A DNA stretch of 64,000 bases from Halobacteriovorax marinus (GTDB lineage: Bacteria > Bdellovibrionota > Bacteriovoracia > Bacteriovoracales > Bacteriovoracaceae). This document shows positions 7,884-16,723 of this stretch, one piece after another. Position 1 is the stretch's first letter. Every line of letters begins with the position of its first letter. The notes beneath the pieces are model-generated. The model did no database searches and was not told where the DNA came from. It was given only the letters and a program-made list of their open reading frames with translations. The stretch is from assembly GCA_002163155.1 (NCBI GenBank), contig MAAO01000006.1:868001-932000 (forward strand), written 5' to 3'. The position numbers and the translations under genes are program-made.

Positions 7884-8792
7884 ATGATAGAAGGTAAATT
7901 AAAGAATTTATTATGCAAAGAACAAATCAGTGATTTATTTCATTCTTACAAAGAGAACACTCCATATTTTACAAATCAATTAGCTGCGGGGGTTAGTGAA
8001 TTAACTTCTCTTCCACTGCTTAAGTCATTAGATGAGCTTTTAAATATATGGCCTAGGGAAATTGATGTTCATCTCCCTGACGCTCAAGATGAAATAAGCT
8101 CAATTAAAACGACTTCAACTGAAGCTAAGCAATTTCATAATAACAAAATGGCTCTGCTTTTTAATGATGCCAATCTGCAGTCATCTATTCTTACGGAATG
8201 GTTAGAAACGCTTCGAATAGAAATGGGATTTTCTTCCATGACTCATTCTCGTTGTTTAATTTATTCAACTCCTAAAGATGGGGGAACTGCTGCTCACTTT
8301 GATCAGAATGTGAATATTGTTCTACAAGTACACGGTGAAAAGAAGTGGTGGATAGCGCCCAATAAAAGTATTGAAAATCCTCTTACAAGACATACAGCAG
8401 GCCTTGAGTGTGATCCTGAATTAGAAAGTTATGCCATGGAAGCTTTTCCTGACTCTATGCCAAGTGATGCAGAGGAGTTTACGCTTACACCTGGTTCGTT
8501 ACTATTTGTTCCTAGAGGAGCGTGGCATAAAACTCATGCAAATGAAGATAGTCTTGCCCTAAACTTCACTTATAGCGTTCCTGCTTGGATTGACATGCTA
8601 AGCGCTGCTATTAGAGGAAGGTTAATTCAATCAACGCAGTGGCGTGCAAGTGTTGATGGTCTAAATAATAAAATGGATACTCAGAAATCTGTGGAAGACT
8701 TTAGTTTATTGCTACATTCACTGGCACAAGATATGCCAAATTGGAATGCAGAACAAATTCTCTCCATTATTGAAGGGGAGCTTCCATCATAG
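7884..8792 (+). CDS. JmjC/cupin-type 2-oxoglutarate oxygenase (RoxA/YcfD-like)
   Basis: An approximately 302-residue Fe(II)/2-oxoglutarate oxygenase candidate. The iron triad is visible as H-x-D in TAAHFDQNVNIVLQVHGEKKWW (near residues 138-140) and the distal His in VPRGAWHKTH (near 215). In this family, E. coli YcfD and relatives hydroxylate ribosomal-protein arginines, but the target here is unknown. ATG 7884 is preferred because GAGA at 7873-7876 is well spaced. TTG 7878 is an alternative. Its 3' end overlaps the start of the next flavoprotein gene, indicating translational coupling. Confidence 0.75.
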   Translation: MIEGKLKNLLCKEQISDLFHSYKENTPYFTNQLAAGVSELTSLPLLKSLDELLNIWPREIDVHLPDAQDEISSIKTTSTEAKQFHNNKMALLFNDANLQSSILTEWLETLRIEMGFSSMTHSRCLIYSTPKDGGTAAHFDQNVNIVLQVHGEKKWWIAPNKSIENPLTRHTAGLECDPELESYAMEAFPDSMPSDAEEFTLTPGSLLFVPRGAWHKTHANEDSLALNFTYSVPAWIDMLSAAIRGRLIQSTQWRASVDGLNNKMDTQKSVEDFSLLLHSLAQDMPNWNAEQILSIIEGELPS

Positions 8793-10027
8793 ACTCTACT
8801 AAATCTGTAACGATTATCGGAGCAGGTCCTTCCGGACTCTTTAGTTCTTTTCTTCTCTTGCAAGCAGGTTTCTCTGTTGCTCTCTATGATCAAATGTCAG
8901 GAGTGGGAAAGAAGTTTCTAGTGGCCGGTAATGGTGGCCTTAATTTAACACACAGTGAAGAGTTAGATACTTTTAGTGAAAAGTACGGAAATAATAAAGA
9001 CTTTTTTAGATCATTACTTACAGAATTCTCTCCAACTGATTTGCGTAAATGGTGTCAACTCTTGGGAGTTGAAACTTTTGTAGGTTCTAGTGGAAGAGTT
9101 TTCCCAAAGGAGCTAAAGGCGGCGCAAATGCTTCGCTCGTGGCTAAATATCTTAAAAGAAAATAAAAACTTCTCGCTCCATTTAAAACATAAATTAGTTT
9201 CCATTGAGAAGAATGGAAATATGACTTTTTCTCATATTAATAAAGACCAAGAAGAAAGAGAGATTAACCTACAAGTTGATAATATTATTCTCTGCCTCGG
9301 TGGTGCAAGCTGGTCTAAAACTGGCTCTGATGGTTTATGGACTAAATCACTAGCAAATTTAGACATGACATTGACAGATTTTTCATCAATGAATTGTGGC
9401 TATAATATTTCATGGTCAGATGGTTTCAAAGAAGGTTTTGAAACCGACTACATTAAAAATATCTCTCTCTCTCAGGGGAAGAATAAAGTTCATGGTGAGG
9501 TGATGCTCACAAACTACGGAATTGAGGGAGGAGCAGTCTATGCTCTGAGTGCAGCTATAAATAAGCAAATTTCATCTAGGGGAGAGTCTAAAATCTTTCT
9601 TGATTTAAAACCAGATCTTAGCTTAGAAAATATAAAAGCAAAATTAAAGAAACCTAGAAATAAGAATTCCATGTCTAATCACCTAAGAAAAGTTCTTGGA
9701 ATTAAAGGTGTGAGTTATAAATTACTAAAAGAGCAGACTTCAAAGAGTGAATTTGAAAATGTTGAAGTGCTTGCAGGGAAAATTAAAAAACTTTCTATTA
9801 CACTATCTAGTGCTAGACCCATTGATGAAGCGATCTCAACTTCTGGTGGCGTTAAATTTTCTAACCTCGACCAGGATCTCTTACTTAAAGATTGTGAATC
9901 TTCGATTTACTTAATGGGAGAAATGTTGGACTGGGAAGCACCCACGGGAGGATACCTCTTGCAAGGTTGTTTCTCTATGGCCTTCCATGTGGTGAATTGT
10001 CTAATTAGAGCTCATTCGATTTCATAA
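8786..10027 (+). CDS. BaiN/HI0933-family FAD-dependent oxidoreductase
   Basis: A flavoprotein of the BaiN/RdsA (HI0933, YhiN) family. The dinucleotide-binding motif VTIIGAGPSGL is encoded only if translation begins near 8786. The first TTG in frame, at 8858, would remove it. No ATG, GTG or TTG lies between the upstream in-frame stop (8771) and that motif. A strong AGGGGAG (8774-8780) sits five bases before the codon ATC at 8786, which is the likely non-AUG start (ATA 8789 is the alternative). Later motifs are FLVAGNGGLNLTHS, IILCLGGASWSKTG and the C-terminal DWEAPTGGYLLQGCFSMA, all typical. The gene overlaps the upstream oxygenase gene by seven bases and the convergent truD by 23 bases. Confidence 0.8.
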   Translation: MIDSTKSVTIIGAGPSGLFSSFLLLQAGFSVALYDQMSGVGKKFLVAGNGGLNLTHSEELDTFSEKYGNNKDFFRSLLTEFSPTDLRKWCQLLGVETFVGSSGRVFPKELKAAQMLRSWLNILKENKNFSLHLKHKLVSIEKNGNMTFSHINKDQEEREINLQVDNIILCLGGASWSKTGSDGLWTKSLANLDMTLTDFSSMNCGYNISWSDGFKEGFETDYIKNISLSQGKNKVHGEVMLTNYGIEGGAVYALSAAINKQISSRGESKIFLDLKPDLSLENIKAKLKKPRNKNSMSNHLRKVLGIKGVSYKLLKEQTSKSEFENVEVLAGKIKKLSITLSSARPIDEAISTSGGVKFSNLDQDLLLKDCESSIYLMGEMLDWEAPTGGYLLQGCFSMAFHVVNCLIRAHSIS

Positions 10028-11036
10028 ATTCGCGCAAAATAGTCGTGGCGTAACATCCTGTTGGTAGAATAAAACTAAAGTCGATAAAGTTATCACCTTT
10101 AGTCATCTTAAATTCTCCAGGAAAGATTCGCGCGATTCTTCTAGCGCCGACAATTCCCTTTTGCTTTAAGATCTCCATCTCAATACCTTCATCATTTAAT
10201 ATGGATTGTTCTCTCTCAAGTGCTATAAGCTCTGGAGTTGAAACTTTGTAACCAAACATAGGTCCTGTGTAAGAGATTTCTCTTTGGGTAAATTCGTTTA
10301 CATGTTCTTTAGTTGGATCAAAGGGAAAAGGTCTCTGCCCTTCATTTGTTTGTAACAAATCACCCTCAATGAGTTCAGTAAATATTCCATCTTCAATTCT
10401 AGAGTTTAACCATCTATTAAAGAGCTGTGACTGATAAGCCGAAATGAGAAGTTTCTTCATGAAGTGGCTTTTGACTTTTTTCTCTCCAAGAATCATCAAC
10501 TTTCCATTCTCTCCATTATCTCCCTTAGATCCAAATCTCTGGGGCCCGTAGTAATTGGGAAAACCTTTCTCTTTTAATTCCTGGTAAATTTTCTCTGCAT
10601 TTTCAAAGGCATTATCATTGACTTGTCTTAGACGAATATGAAAACGATTCCCTATGAGGTGACCGAGCTTTAATTTATTAGAATGTTTTGAAACTTCTAG
10701 AATTTCTAATTCAGGACAGGCCTCACTTAATTCACTTTGCACTTCTTCTAGACTTTTAGTCGCACCCAGAGAAAGTGAGAACCACTGAGTGGTGATGGCA
10801 TTTCTATCTTTAAGTCCGGCATGTCCAATGTCTTTCTCTGTTATTTTAAAACATTGTCTTAAGGATTTTACGACATCTTTAGTATTTAAGTTTGCTCTTT
10901 TAATGAGCAAGTAGACATGTTGTCCGGTGTTGGTTGGAAGGTAGAGGGGAACTTCTTCCACTTGGAAGTCACTTGCTTCCATTTTTATGACGCCGCCAGT
11001 CTTTAATTGCTTAGAAGTGATGTAGTTTAGATCCAT
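10005..11036 (-). CDS. truD: tRNA pseudouridine(13) synthase TruD
   Basis: A 343-residue enzyme that converts uridine 13 of tRNA(Glu) to pseudouridine. The catalytic aspartate lies in IGHAGLKDRNAITTQWFSL (near residue 90), and GNRFHIRLR follows the usual spacing. GFPNYYGPQRFG near 160 and SAYQSQLFNRWL near 205 are further TruD signatures, with the TRUD insertion domain between about 170 and 300. Length is normal for the family. The 3' end runs 23 bases into the end of the convergent flavoprotein gene. Confidence 0.93.
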   Translation of the reverse strand: MDLNYITSKQLKTGGVIKMEASDFQVEEVPLYLPTNTGQHVYLLIKRANLNTKDVVKSLRQCFKITEKDIGHAGLKDRNAITTQWFSLSLGATKSLEEVQSELSEACPELEILEVSKHSNKLKLGHLIGNRFHIRLRQVNDNAFENAEKIYQELKEKGFPNYYGPQRFGSKGDNGENGKLMILGEKKVKSHFMKKLLISAYQSQLFNRWLNSRIEDGIFTELIEGDLLQTNEGQRPFPFDPTKEHVNEFTQREISYTGPMFGYKVSTPELIALEREQSILNDEGIEMEILKQKGIVGARRIARIFPGEFKMTKGDNFIDFSFILPTGCYATTILREFMKSNEL

Positions 11037-11150
11037 TTTTCCAACTTAATTGCTAAAAGCTTTATAATAAGCCTCAATATAGCCCTTATTTTAAAGAAAT
11101 ACTTGTGAAAGTTTGTTATCTTGAGGGCGAATTTATCCTAGGAAGAGAAT

Positions 11151-11783
11151 ATGAGTAAGAGTTGCTGCCAAGCTAAGGGCGAAGATTTAAAACTATTGGC
11201 ACAAAAACAAAAGAAAGTTCTGTGGGCAGTGTTGATCATTAATGCGGCCATGTTCTTTGTTGAATATATTTCAGGTTTTCTTTCCAATTCACAGGCCCTC
11301 ATGGCCGATTCTCTAGATATGCTAGGAGACTCATTTGCTTATGCCACAAGTCTATTTGTGATTGGTGGTACTCTTCGCTCTAAAGTTAAGGCCTCTCAGT
11401 TTAAAGCGCTTCTTATGGTGATTTTAGGAGTTTCAGTCTTTTTAAGAGTAGGGTATAGATTTATTTATAATCTTCCACCAGTAGTAAGTACAATGACTGT
11501 CATTGGAGTTATTGCTCTAGTGGCAAACCTCTGTTGTCTCTTTCTTCTAACAAGACATAAAGATGATGATATTAACTTTAGTTCAGTTTGGATTTGTTCA
11601 AGAAATGATATTATTGCCAATACACTTGTATTAGTGGCCGCTTACTTAGTGCACATTCTTCATAGCCCCATTCCTGATTTAGTTGTGGGACTAGTTGTGA
11701 CATGGCTCTTTTTGAAATCGGCCTTCAGTATTTTAGCTGAGAGTAAGAAGCAGTTGCAAGAAGCTCCTGCAGAAGTTTCTTAG
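11151..11783 (+). CDS. short CDF-type cation transporter (membrane domain only)
   Basis: A 210-residue membrane protein with about six transmembrane segments of the cation diffusion facilitator superfamily. The second helix carries ALMADSLDMLGDSFAYA, the D-x3-D metal-site pattern. Helix V has CSRNDIIANTLVLVA, where classical CDFs have HxxxD. It ends at residue 210 without the usual cytoplasmic C-terminal dimerisation domain. The N-terminal CCQAK pair of cysteines could bind metal. GGAAGAG precedes the start. Related short proteins are often simply called cation transporters, and the metal is unknown. Confidence 0.7.
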   Translation: MSKSCCQAKGEDLKLLAQKQKKVLWAVLIINAAMFFVEYISGFLSNSQALMADSLDMLGDSFAYATSLFVIGGTLRSKVKASQFKALLMVILGVSVFLRVGYRFIYNLPPVVSTMTVIGVIALVANLCCLFLLTRHKDDDINFSSVWICSRNDIIANTLVLVAAYLVHILHSPIPDLVVGLVVTWLFLKSAFSILAESKKQLQEAPAEVS

Positions 11784-11790
11784 AGCTCTC

Positions 11791-12954
11791 TTAAAACTTT
11801 ATTCCCGTTTTTGGACAAGTAAACTCTTCAAGAGCTTTTATATATTCGCCCTCAAATTCTTCGAGAGGGCGATCTGCAATTTCTGTAAATTTAGATTTCT
11901 TAATTTCATCAATTATATCAAAAGGTAGATACTGAGTTAAGGCACTCATTCCTTCTGGAAGAGCTCGTTTAAGCGCACCAAAGGCACGACAATAACCAAA
12001 GGCCTCATCTTGTCTCTTATACCCTTCAAAAAAAGCCGCCACAATCTCTGCTTTCTCTTCTATCGTTAGTAGTTCCGTACTTCCTAAGACTTCTCCCCAA
12101 GAGTCCATGAAGGGACCAACGGGAATGAGAAACTGTGAGGATTTTCTTAAACACCTCGGTTGTCGCATGGACATATGACGATGATTCTCTTTAGAAGCAA
12201 ATTCCTTATTTACACTTCCCGTATAAACAAGAATAGGATCGTAGAACTCACTGATTTCTAGACCTAGTTTAAAAATCTTCTTACAAAATGGATCCTCTTC
12301 ATTCATATTCCACTGAACCATCACACGGTCAAGGTCCCCAAAGTTGTGGGCCATGAGAGGTGCAGTTCTTAAGAAGTTAATATGATCTCGATCTTCTCTT
12401 AGTTGAATAAGAAGACTTTGTTCTTTTTCAATTTCAGCGAGGATCACATCAGCAACTTCTTGTGCCAGAGTGGCTTCCTTATGTTTTACCAGAGCGCAAT
12501 AAGCTCCAATCGCCACACTTAGCCAAGTTCCTTCATGAGTACTAAGCACTTCATTATTCTTTCTATTATATGATTTTCTATTGGTGACTTGTTGAAAGTC
12601 CCATTTCCAAGAATCAATAGTTATGCGGGCCATCTTTTCAATATGTTTTTTTATCGCTTTATTCTTCCACAGACCTTCACGAATTTGATTGTCCACATCT
12701 GTAGGAACAAAAGTTCCCGCAGTAGACCAATGAGCGGCCATGCAGATATGAAAGTATTCGCTGAGATTAATATTAGAGAGTGCCTTTAGGTTCTTCTTAT
12801 AGAATCTAAGTTTCTCTAGGTAGGCCCTTTGTTCTCCGGTGCTATTAAGTTCACCTTGAAAGAGAAAGGGCGCCGTATTTTCCACGTGCTTTAAGAGAAT
12901 ATTGGGAGCTATCCCGTCTAGTTCAAAACCTGATTTTAATTTTTTCTTTGCCAT
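11791..12954 (-). CDS. conserved-looking protein of unknown function
   Basis: I do not recognise this protein of about 387 residues. It is soluble, with no signal peptide, and mixed in composition with many tryptophans and histidines (for example MAAHWSTAGTF, NRKSYNRKNNEVLSTHEGTW, HINFLRTAPLMAHNFGDLDRVMVQWNM). These read like a folded enzymatic or ligand-binding domain. The terminal FTCPKTGIKF contains a single CPxTG. ATG 12954 (MAKKKLKSG) is preferred, with AGAAG upstream. ATG 12969 is also possible. The stop lies eight bases from the end of the convergent transporter gene. Confidence 0.6.
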   Translation of the reverse strand: MAKKKLKSGFELDGIAPNILLKHVENTAPFLFQGELNSTGEQRAYLEKLRFYKKNLKALSNINLSEYFHICMAAHWSTAGTFVPTDVDNQIREGLWKNKAIKKHIEKMARITIDSWKWDFQQVTNRKSYNRKNNEVLSTHEGTWLSVAIGAYCALVKHKEATLAQEVADVILAEIEKEQSLLIQLREDRDHINFLRTAPLMAHNFGDLDRVMVQWNMNEEDPFCKKIFKLGLEISEFYDPILVYTGSVNKEFASKENHRHMSMRQPRCLRKSSQFLIPVGPFMDSWGEVLGSTELLTIEEKAEIVAAFFEGYKRQDEAFGYCRAFGALKRALPEGMSALTQYLPFDIIDEIKKSKFTEIADRPLEEFEGEYIKALEEFTCPKTGIKF

Positions 12955-13032
12955 GAAATCTTCTAACATACCGATAATTGATCGAGAAGTAGGATGTTTA
13001 ATTTACAGGGATGATGAAAATTATTTAGATTC

Positions 13033-13041
13033 TGATATACT
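13033..13041 (+). promoter_or_regulatory. extended -10 promoter, leaderless-type
   Basis: TGA-TATACT forms an extended -10 element (hexamer 13036-13041). The ATG at 13050 lies eight bases beyond it, so the expected transcription start falls at or within a base or two of the start codon. No Shine-Dalgarno sequence is visible. The arrangement parallels that in front of the gene at 2333. Confidence 0.5.
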
Positions 13042-13049
13042 CGGCACCT

Positions 13050-13661
13050 ATGAAAAAGATCCTAATCAGCCTATTTCTCATCGGTTACTCCTGTATAAGT
13101 TATGCAAATAACTTGGAGCGTTTTCTAGAGACATCCAGCTCTAGCTTGAGCCTTTTAGGTGAAAGTCACATGGATGATGAATCTAGGGAAACTCTCGCTG
13201 ACACCCTTGTTATTTACAAGGTGAATGGGGGAGTCAATTTAGCTCTAGAGATGATTGAATCAAATCATCAATATTTATTGGATAACTTCTCCAAAGAGCT
13301 CGCTGGCTCTACAGCTGATCTTATTGAGTACCTAGATATTAGATGGGGATATAATACCAGTAGCTACATGTATCTCATCGAGCAGGCACGTACATTAAAA
13401 TTAAAACTTCTCGCCATCGATCTCTCTAAGAATTTATGGCCGGCCGAAACTACGATTTTTCCAGTATTACCTGATATTTCAAAAGTTAGGGCAGCCAGGG
13501 AAGCGCATATGGCCAAAATTCTCTGTGTTCAAAAAGATATTAAAACCCTAGTTCTCGTAGGTTCTTTTCATAGTAAGAAACGCTTCTTGCCGAAGGCCTT
13601 AAGGGCCGAATGTGAGCTTGAGAGTGAATCTTTTAGTTTAAGAGAAATTTCTCTCTTATAG
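13050..13661 (+). CDS. ChaN/TIKI-like exported protein
   Basis: A 203-residue exported protein. A signal peptide (MKKILISLFLIGYSCISYA) is followed by SLLGESHMDDESRETLADTL near residue 35, ALEMIESNHQYLL near 65, LKLLAIDLS near 110, and LVLVGSFHSKKR near 165. This order of G-E-(S/T)-H, A-L-E-M and G-x-x-H motifs is that of the ChaN haem-binding/EreA/TIKI superfamily. ChaN proteins are linked to iron or haem, but this member may instead be a hydrolase. The gene overlaps the convergent nnrS-like gene by six bases. Confidence 0.65.
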   Translation: MKKILISLFLIGYSCISYANNLERFLETSSSSLSLLGESHMDDESRETLADTLVIYKVNGGVNLALEMIESNHQYLLDNFSKELAGSTADLIEYLDIRWGYNTSSYMYLIEQARTLKLKLLAIDLSKNLWPAETTIFPVLPDISKVRAAREAHMAKILCVQKDIKTLVLVGSFHSKKRFLPKALRAECELESESFSLREISLL

Positions 13662-14786
13662 TCTAGGTCTTAAATAGATAGGCGTAAATTTAATCAAAAA
13701 GAGAATGAAGCCCAAAGTCCAAAATCCCATTGAAATATGCAACCAGATCACCATCGTATCTCCCACGAAGATTGGATAGAAAACTCTAAGTAGTGCACCA
13801 AAAGTAAGAGAGATAAATGAGGCCTTAATGAGAAAGTCCGCTTTAACCTCTCTTCCAGTATGACCTAAACTTGCACGTGACATTATCCCAATAGCAAAAG
13901 TTGAGAGAGCTCCCGCCATGAGTGCATGAAAAGCAGATCTACCATATTCCAAATCTGGCAGCGAGAGGGAAAAAGTTCTCAGTAGAAAGTAGATAATCAG
14001 CCAACTGTGGGCCACATGAAGAATAAGTAACATAGGAACTTTCATCACTTCTTTATTAATAAGTAGAAAACCTCTACGTATCATTAAAGTTGCGCAGAGA
14101 GGAACTACCACTAACTCTGCCAATTCAAAATTAGCTGCCTTGAAGATAAAGGAAAGCACACAGAGAGCGGCTAAGAAAATATCTCTTTTTAAATGAAGTC
14201 CTTCGATTTGAATATTTAATTTCGATTTTGTAAAAAACGGAATCAGTCTTCCTGAGAAGAGAAAGAGAATAAAGAAGATAGAGGTGCTGGCGAGAGTGTA
14301 AGCAGAATCAACCAAGTCTACATTTGCATTCACAGAACTATGCAGATGAAATAAATCAGCTAAGTATAAAGAGAGTATAGTGGCACCTATGGGAAAGACG
14401 TTACGATTTCCTCTTAGAACGTGAATGATTTTTAAAAGAAGAATGAGCAGAGGTAACGGAGCTATTAAGTATAAAACTATTGGATCTGGTTGGATGAACA
14501 TAATCACCCTGGCCACAATCCAGGTTAAAAGAAAGAAGAGTATTCCCGATCTGGCAATGACCTTCTTTCCTGTCCAATGGGCAGAGGCGGTTAAGAGAAA
14601 ACCTGTCAGTAGTGCACTAGTGTATCCAAAGAACATTTCATGTCCATGCCAAGCAAATGAAGTGAGAAGTTCGCCTGGATAGGGATAGTCATTAATCATA
14701 ATGCAAACGAAGTACATGGGGATTAAGATGGCCGTTAGGGCGGTGATAAAGAAAAATGTTCTAAAGGGAGCACTAAGAAATGCCAT
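13656..14786 (-). CDS. NnrS family haem/copper membrane protein
   Basis: A 376-residue polytopic membrane protein with about 12 predicted helices. The segment FAWHGHEMFFGYTSALLTGFLLTASAHWTGKK near residues 43-75 is the NnrS hallmark, with its histidines as putative metal or haem ligands. SRASLGHTGR near 310 is another typical loop. NnrS proteins help bacteria cope with nitric oxide and reactive nitrogen during anaerobic or host stress. I see no convincing NsrR or FNR box upstream, and no nitric oxide reductase gene nearby. Confidence 0.88.
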   Translation of the reverse strand: MAFLSAPFRTFFFITALTAILIPMYFVCIMINDYPYPGELLTSFAWHGHEMFFGYTSALLTGFLLTASAHWTGKKVIARSGILFFLLTWIVARVIMFIQPDPIVLYLIAPLPLLILLLKIIHVLRGNRNVFPIGATILSLYLADLFHLHSSVNANVDLVDSAYTLASTSIFFILFLFSGRLIPFFTKSKLNIQIEGLHLKRDIFLAALCVLSFIFKAANFELAELVVVPLCATLMIRRGFLLINKEVMKVPMLLILHVAHSWLIIYFLLRTFSLSLPDLEYGRSAFHALMAGALSTFAIGIMSRASLGHTGREVKADFLIKASFISLTFGALLRVFYPIFVGDTMVIWLHISMGFWTLGFILFLIKFTPIYLRPRL

Positions 14787-15028
14787 GTCCTCTCCAAATT
14801 AAATGAGCTTACAAACAATACTAGTCTAAATGATAGAAGATTCTCTAATGGAGGTCATGTTTTTAATCTGAAAAGAATAGTATTCATTTCAGCGCGATAC
14901 CTCTAACTGTCAATTATATTACTTTGTATAGACTTTAGTCAGATTTTCTTCGTTAAATCAGTAGTTTACGGGCTTCCTAATGGCACCCAACTTGCTTTAT
15001 AGAAGAGATCTAAACCATTGGAGTTCAT

Positions 15029-16567
15029 ATGAATTACGTCTTTTCGCTTTTGTGCCTACTACTTATAAGTACAAATACAATGGCAGAATTTAAAACTTTG
15101 CGCGGTCAAATTCATAAAGAGAATGACTCTATATTCTTTAAATCTAGTGATGGTGTAAGAGAAATCGTCATGGATAAGAAATTCTTATTCACGCTAGATA
15201 AAGTCGTTGTGAATAGTCCTGAATATATTTTTGAAATTGAAGGAGAGGTAAGTGATTCACAAATTATAACTCATAAAGTTCCAACAATTTTTGCAGGAAC
15301 AAGTAGCTTAAGCGGATATCTTCACATCGATAATGATGGAGAGTTAAGAATAGATGAGCAACTGATAAAGTTTGGAAGAACAAAAGTGATCTACAAGAAT
15401 AGCTTTGATAATATTTCAAAGAGTTCTTACTTAGACAGAGATGTTACAGCACAAGGTTCCTATAAAGATGGTGTCTTCTATATTAATGCCATTTTAGATG
15501 ACAAATTAATTTCAGCAACAATTGATCACTCATATCCAGCACCAAAAGAATTTTCAAAAAATCCAAGAGATTTCATTATTAATGAAATGGCCAAGAATAA
15601 ATTCTCGCAACTCAAGAACTCATTTAAAGGAGTTCTTTTTCAAAAGAAGAATTACCAAGTAGAAGTAGGTGAGTCTGTACTCATTATTACTCTCAGTGGG
15701 AGACAAGGTGATTCTCCAGGTTCAGCAGGTGGACACTTTACTGTGGGAATGGGTGAAGTGATGGAAGATATGACGATTAAAGGAGAGGTTTCAAATTTCT
15801 ACTTTAAAGGTCCTAAAGAAGTGCTTGCTGGAAATACAGATTTAGTGAGTTACTTTGGTCATCTAATTCAAGGGCAGGTTAACTATAGACCTACTTATAC
15901 GCTCTTTGCTTACGGTGTAGATAAAAAGAAATTACGTGAAGTGAGAGACGACTTAGAAAGAGAGAATCATAAAGTGAGAACTGATCCTGAACTAAATATT
16001 ACTCCGGGATATAATTGCGCAACAACTTCAACGAAAGCTTTAAATAAGGTAGGAGTTTACGGAAATCATAGAAATGCCCTAAGCTCTATTTTTGATATTC
16101 AAAACTTCTCTTATCTCAATCCTTTCTCATACGGTGCGAGACACACAGATGGTCAGGGTACAATGGGAACCATTAGAACTGTGAGTTACGCCCTTAGTGA
16201 AGATCCTGAAAATTATGTTCCGAGAGCGGCCTTTAATTCATACGTTGAGAATTTCTCTTCGAGTAAAATGAATAAGAAAATGGGAATTAAGAAAGTTGAT
16301 TATATTTTTATTCCTCAAGTTCCTTCGCTGAGGCAAGTGGGAGGAATGTCCTACGATGAGCCCATTGGTGAGGGGAAGAAAGTGGTCGATTATTCAAAAG
16401 CTAGAAGCAAGCGTATTAAGATGGAAGAGCAGGCGAGAGCAATTTTGCAAGACTCTAATGCCAGTGAAGACGAACTTGTTTGGGCGAGAGAAATTAGGGA
16501 GACGGAAGTTTCCTGGAAAGAAGACCAGAAAATGGTACGTGAATTCTTTGATAGAACTATAAATTAA
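15029..16567 (+). CDS. exported protein with a putative permuted papain-like (DUF4105-like) domain
   Basis: A 512-residue protein with an N-terminal signal peptide (MNYVFSLLCLLLISTNTMA). Residues 20-190 form a beta-rich unknown region. From about 210 the segment GESVLIITLSGRQGD, then GGHFTVGMGEV near 236, and PGYNCATTSTKAL near 328 resemble the His-first, Cys-second order of circularly permuted NlpC/papain folds such as DUF4105/Lnb N-domains. The C-terminus is charged and helical. The function could be amidase or acyltransferase activity in the envelope. The similarity is motif-level only. GGAG lies six bases before the ATG. Confidence 0.5.
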   Translation: MNYVFSLLCLLLISTNTMAEFKTLRGQIHKENDSIFFKSSDGVREIVMDKKFLFTLDKVVVNSPEYIFEIEGEVSDSQIITHKVPTIFAGTSSLSGYLHIDNDGELRIDEQLIKFGRTKVIYKNSFDNISKSSYLDRDVTAQGSYKDGVFYINAILDDKLISATIDHSYPAPKEFSKNPRDFIINEMAKNKFSQLKNSFKGVLFQKKNYQVEVGESVLIITLSGRQGDSPGSAGGHFTVGMGEVMEDMTIKGEVSNFYFKGPKEVLAGNTDLVSYFGHLIQGQVNYRPTYTLFAYGVDKKKLREVRDDLERENHKVRTDPELNITPGYNCATTSTKALNKVGVYGNHRNALSSIFDIQNFSYLNPFSYGARHTDGQGTMGTIRTVSYALSEDPENYVPRAAFNSYVENFSSSKMNKKMGIKKVDYIFIPQVPSLRQVGGMSYDEPIGEGKKVVDYSKARSKRIKMEEQARAILQDSNASEDELVWAREIRETEVSWKEDQKMVREFFDRTIN

Positions 16568-16723
16568 ATGCAATATATTGGTGGATTTTTGTAATAGCAG
16601 CGAACTTCCACCTTATCCTTCTTTATCTTCATGCTAAGTTATTGATATTAGTTACATCTCCTTCGTAGACAAGCCCTTTAAATTCACCTATGATAATTTT
16701 TTTTAAAATCTAAGGGAGTTTAT

